A stretch of DNA of 5,847 nt from Phycisphaerales bacterium (GTDB lineage Bacteria > Planctomycetota > Phycisphaerae > Tepidisphaerales > Tepidisphaeraceae). The position numbers were made by a program, and so were the translations under genes. The stretch is taken from assembly GCA_028288905.1 (NCBI GenBank), contig JAQGHJ010000256.1:1-5847 (forward strand), given 5' to 3'. Under the pieces are notes generated by a model, which saw nothing but the letters and a program-made list of their open reading frames with translations, did no database searches and was not told where the DNA came from. The first letter of the stretch is position 1, and each line of letters opens with the position of its first letter. Below are positions 5,133 to 5,847 of this stretch, one piece after another.

Positions 5133-5528
5133 TCAGTCAGTCGGCCGGGTGTGGGCGTTCAGCCAAGCGGTCAGCTCGGCCTCGGTCAGCGAGCCGGCGG
5201 CGAGGGCGAGGAAAGTTGTGTATTTCTCGACTCGGTCCGCCGTCAGGTCGAAGCCGTTCAGGATGAGGAACGTGCGGCAGACGACGTACGCGGTCCGCTT
5301 GTTGCCGTCGATGAACGCGTGGTTCCGCGCGATGCCGTACGCGTAGGACGCGGCCAGGGCCGGGACGGACGGTGTCGGGTCCTCGTAGGCGAACCGGTTC
5401 CGCGGCCGGCCGAGGGCCGAGTCGAGCAGCCCGGCGTCCCGCACCCCGTCCGCCCCGCCGTGTTCGGCGAGCTGGCGGGAGTGGATCGCGAGCACGAGTT
5501 CCTTCCCGATCCAGATGGGGTCGTCCAT
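5133..5528 (-). CDS. doc: Doc-type (death-on-curing) Fic-fold toxin
   Basis: Toxin of 131 residues in the Fic/Doc superfamily. Phage P1 Doc phosphorylates elongation factor Tu and halts translation. The catalytic motif HAFIDGNKRTA is at 70-80, with H70, D74, N76, K77 and R78 all present, matching the Doc form HxFxDGNKR. The helix before it, with ALAASYAYGIARNH, and the N-terminal GVRDAGLLDSALGRP block (28-42) are also typical of the family. No truncation is visible, so it should be active. GGAG (5538-5535) within the end of the antitoxin gene lies 6 bases before the ATG, and only 3 bases separate the antitoxin stop from this start, so the pair is co-transcribed. The C-terminal codons overlap a small GTCA repeat (5132-5142). 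Confidence 0.93.
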   Translation of the reverse strand: MDDPIWIGKELVLAIHSRQLAEHGGADGVRDAGLLDSALGRPRNRFAYEDPTPSVPALAASYAYGIARNHAFIDGNKRTAYVVCRTFLILNGFDLTADRVEKYTTFLALAAGSLTEAELTAWLNAHTRPTD

Positions 5529-5531
5529 GGC

Positions 5532-5759
5532 TTACTCCGCCAGCTTCCGCAGCACGTCCCGGTCCTCTCGCATCACGCGCTCGGCCACGTCCAACTGCCG
5601 GTCGAATTCCTTGTCGAACTGCGACAGCCGCACGCCGTCCGGCGTCTCCAGGGCGTGCAGTTCGTCCCCCTTCTGCACGCGGAGCTTTTCCAGCAACTCC
5701 TTCGGAAGGATGACGCCGGTCGAGTTGCCGACCGCGATCAGCTTGAGCTTCATGGCCAT
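5532..5759 (-). CDS. AbrB/MazE/SpoVT-type antitoxin of the Doc toxin
   Basis: A 75-residue antitoxin expected to bind DNA as a swapped-hairpin dimer and to neutralise Doc. Residues 2-45 form the AbrB/MazE fold: KLKLIAVGNSTGVILPKELLEKL, the signature strand and turn, then VQKGDELHALETPDGVRL. Residues 50-75 form the charged helix (LDVAERVMREDRDVLRKLAE) usual in antitoxins paired with Doc. The start is ATG at 5759, because GGAGG (5771-5767) lies 7 bases upstream; the ATG at 5753 would be 13 bases away. It is the first gene of a two-gene operon with doc. P1 Doc uses a Phd antitoxin, so this is one of the mixed AbrB-Doc pairs, which I know to occur elsewhere. Autoregulation is likely through the palindromes upstream. 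Confidence 0.9.
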   Translation of the reverse strand: MAMKLKLIAVGNSTGVILPKELLEKLRVQKGDELHALETPDGVRLSQFDKEFDRQLDVAERVMREDRDVLRKLAE

Positions 5760-5778
5760 GAGCGAACCTCCGGAGGAG

Positions 5779-5807
5779 ATTATTACTTCGGTTATAACAC
5801 CAGTCAA
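5779..5807 (-). promoter_or_regulatory. Promoter and candidate operator of the antitoxin-doc operon
   Basis: On the minus strand TTGACT (5807-5802) and AATAAT (5784-5779) are 17 bases apart, each matching 5 of 6 consensus positions, in a conspicuously AT-rich patch. The spacer contains the perfect 8-bp palindrome GTTATAAC (5798-5791), well placed for autorepression by the AbrB-type antitoxin. A second perfect palindrome, CCTCCGGAGG (5776-5767), overlaps the Shine-Dalgarno site. The transcript would begin almost on the ribosome binding site, giving a very short leader. The operator role is inference. Confidence 0.65.
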
Positions 5808-5847
5808 CTTGCCGGTGGGTATCTGTTGGTCGCCGTCTTCTTGAGGG

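Overview
The window is very GC-rich bacterial DNA with dense coding on both strands. It most likely comes from a planctomycete, probably of the Gemmataceae. That placement is an inference from four things: the N-terminal LEPRxLF surface/export motif on the large protein, a tiny lysine-rich MGKGNK protein, two different interspersed palindromic elements, and the base composition. There are no rRNA or tRNA genes, no CRISPR array and no transposase.

Layout from left to right. The left edge (1-453, minus) holds the N-terminal 151 residues of a GltS-type sodium/glutamate symporter, which runs off the window. An 82-bp divergent promoter region separates it from a parDE-type toxin-antitoxin operon (536-1187, plus). 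The ParD-like antitoxin is intact and looks leaderless, but the ParE-like toxin is broken by a frameshift near 995-1001. Converging on it, on the minus strand, is a set of RNA-repair type genes. These are a T4-Pnkp-like polynucleotide kinase (1614-2081) and, downstream of it, only the C-terminal third of a Thg1-like 3'-5' polymerase (1227-1505). The missing catalytic part of Thg1 has given way to an 85-bp palindromic element and an eight-base G tract. A 30-residue lysine-rich peptide gene (2184-2276) lies upstream of the kinase.

A 363-bp gene-free gap (2277-2639) carries a second, unrelated palindromic element. Next comes the most striking gene (2640-4898, minus): a 752-residue bacterial homologue of the vertebrate protein-arginine deiminases (PADs). 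It has the middle calcium-binding domain, the whole catalytic domain and all four catalytic residues, behind a planctomycete LEPR-type N-terminus. After a 234-bp gap with a strong hairpin, the right end holds a second toxin-antitoxin operon on the minus strand (5133-5759). It pairs an AbrB/MazE-type antitoxin with a Fic-fold Doc toxin, and has a well-formed promoter with a palindrome between the -35 and -10 boxes.

How the genes may work together: the two toxin-antitoxin operons are self-contained. The kinase and the former Thg1 protein would act in sequence on RNA 5' ends, with 5'-OH phosphorylation followed by 5' nucleotide addition, but here the second step looks lost. The deiminase has no obvious partner in the window. 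It is probably a calcium-dependent citrullinating enzyme acting outside the cytoplasm.
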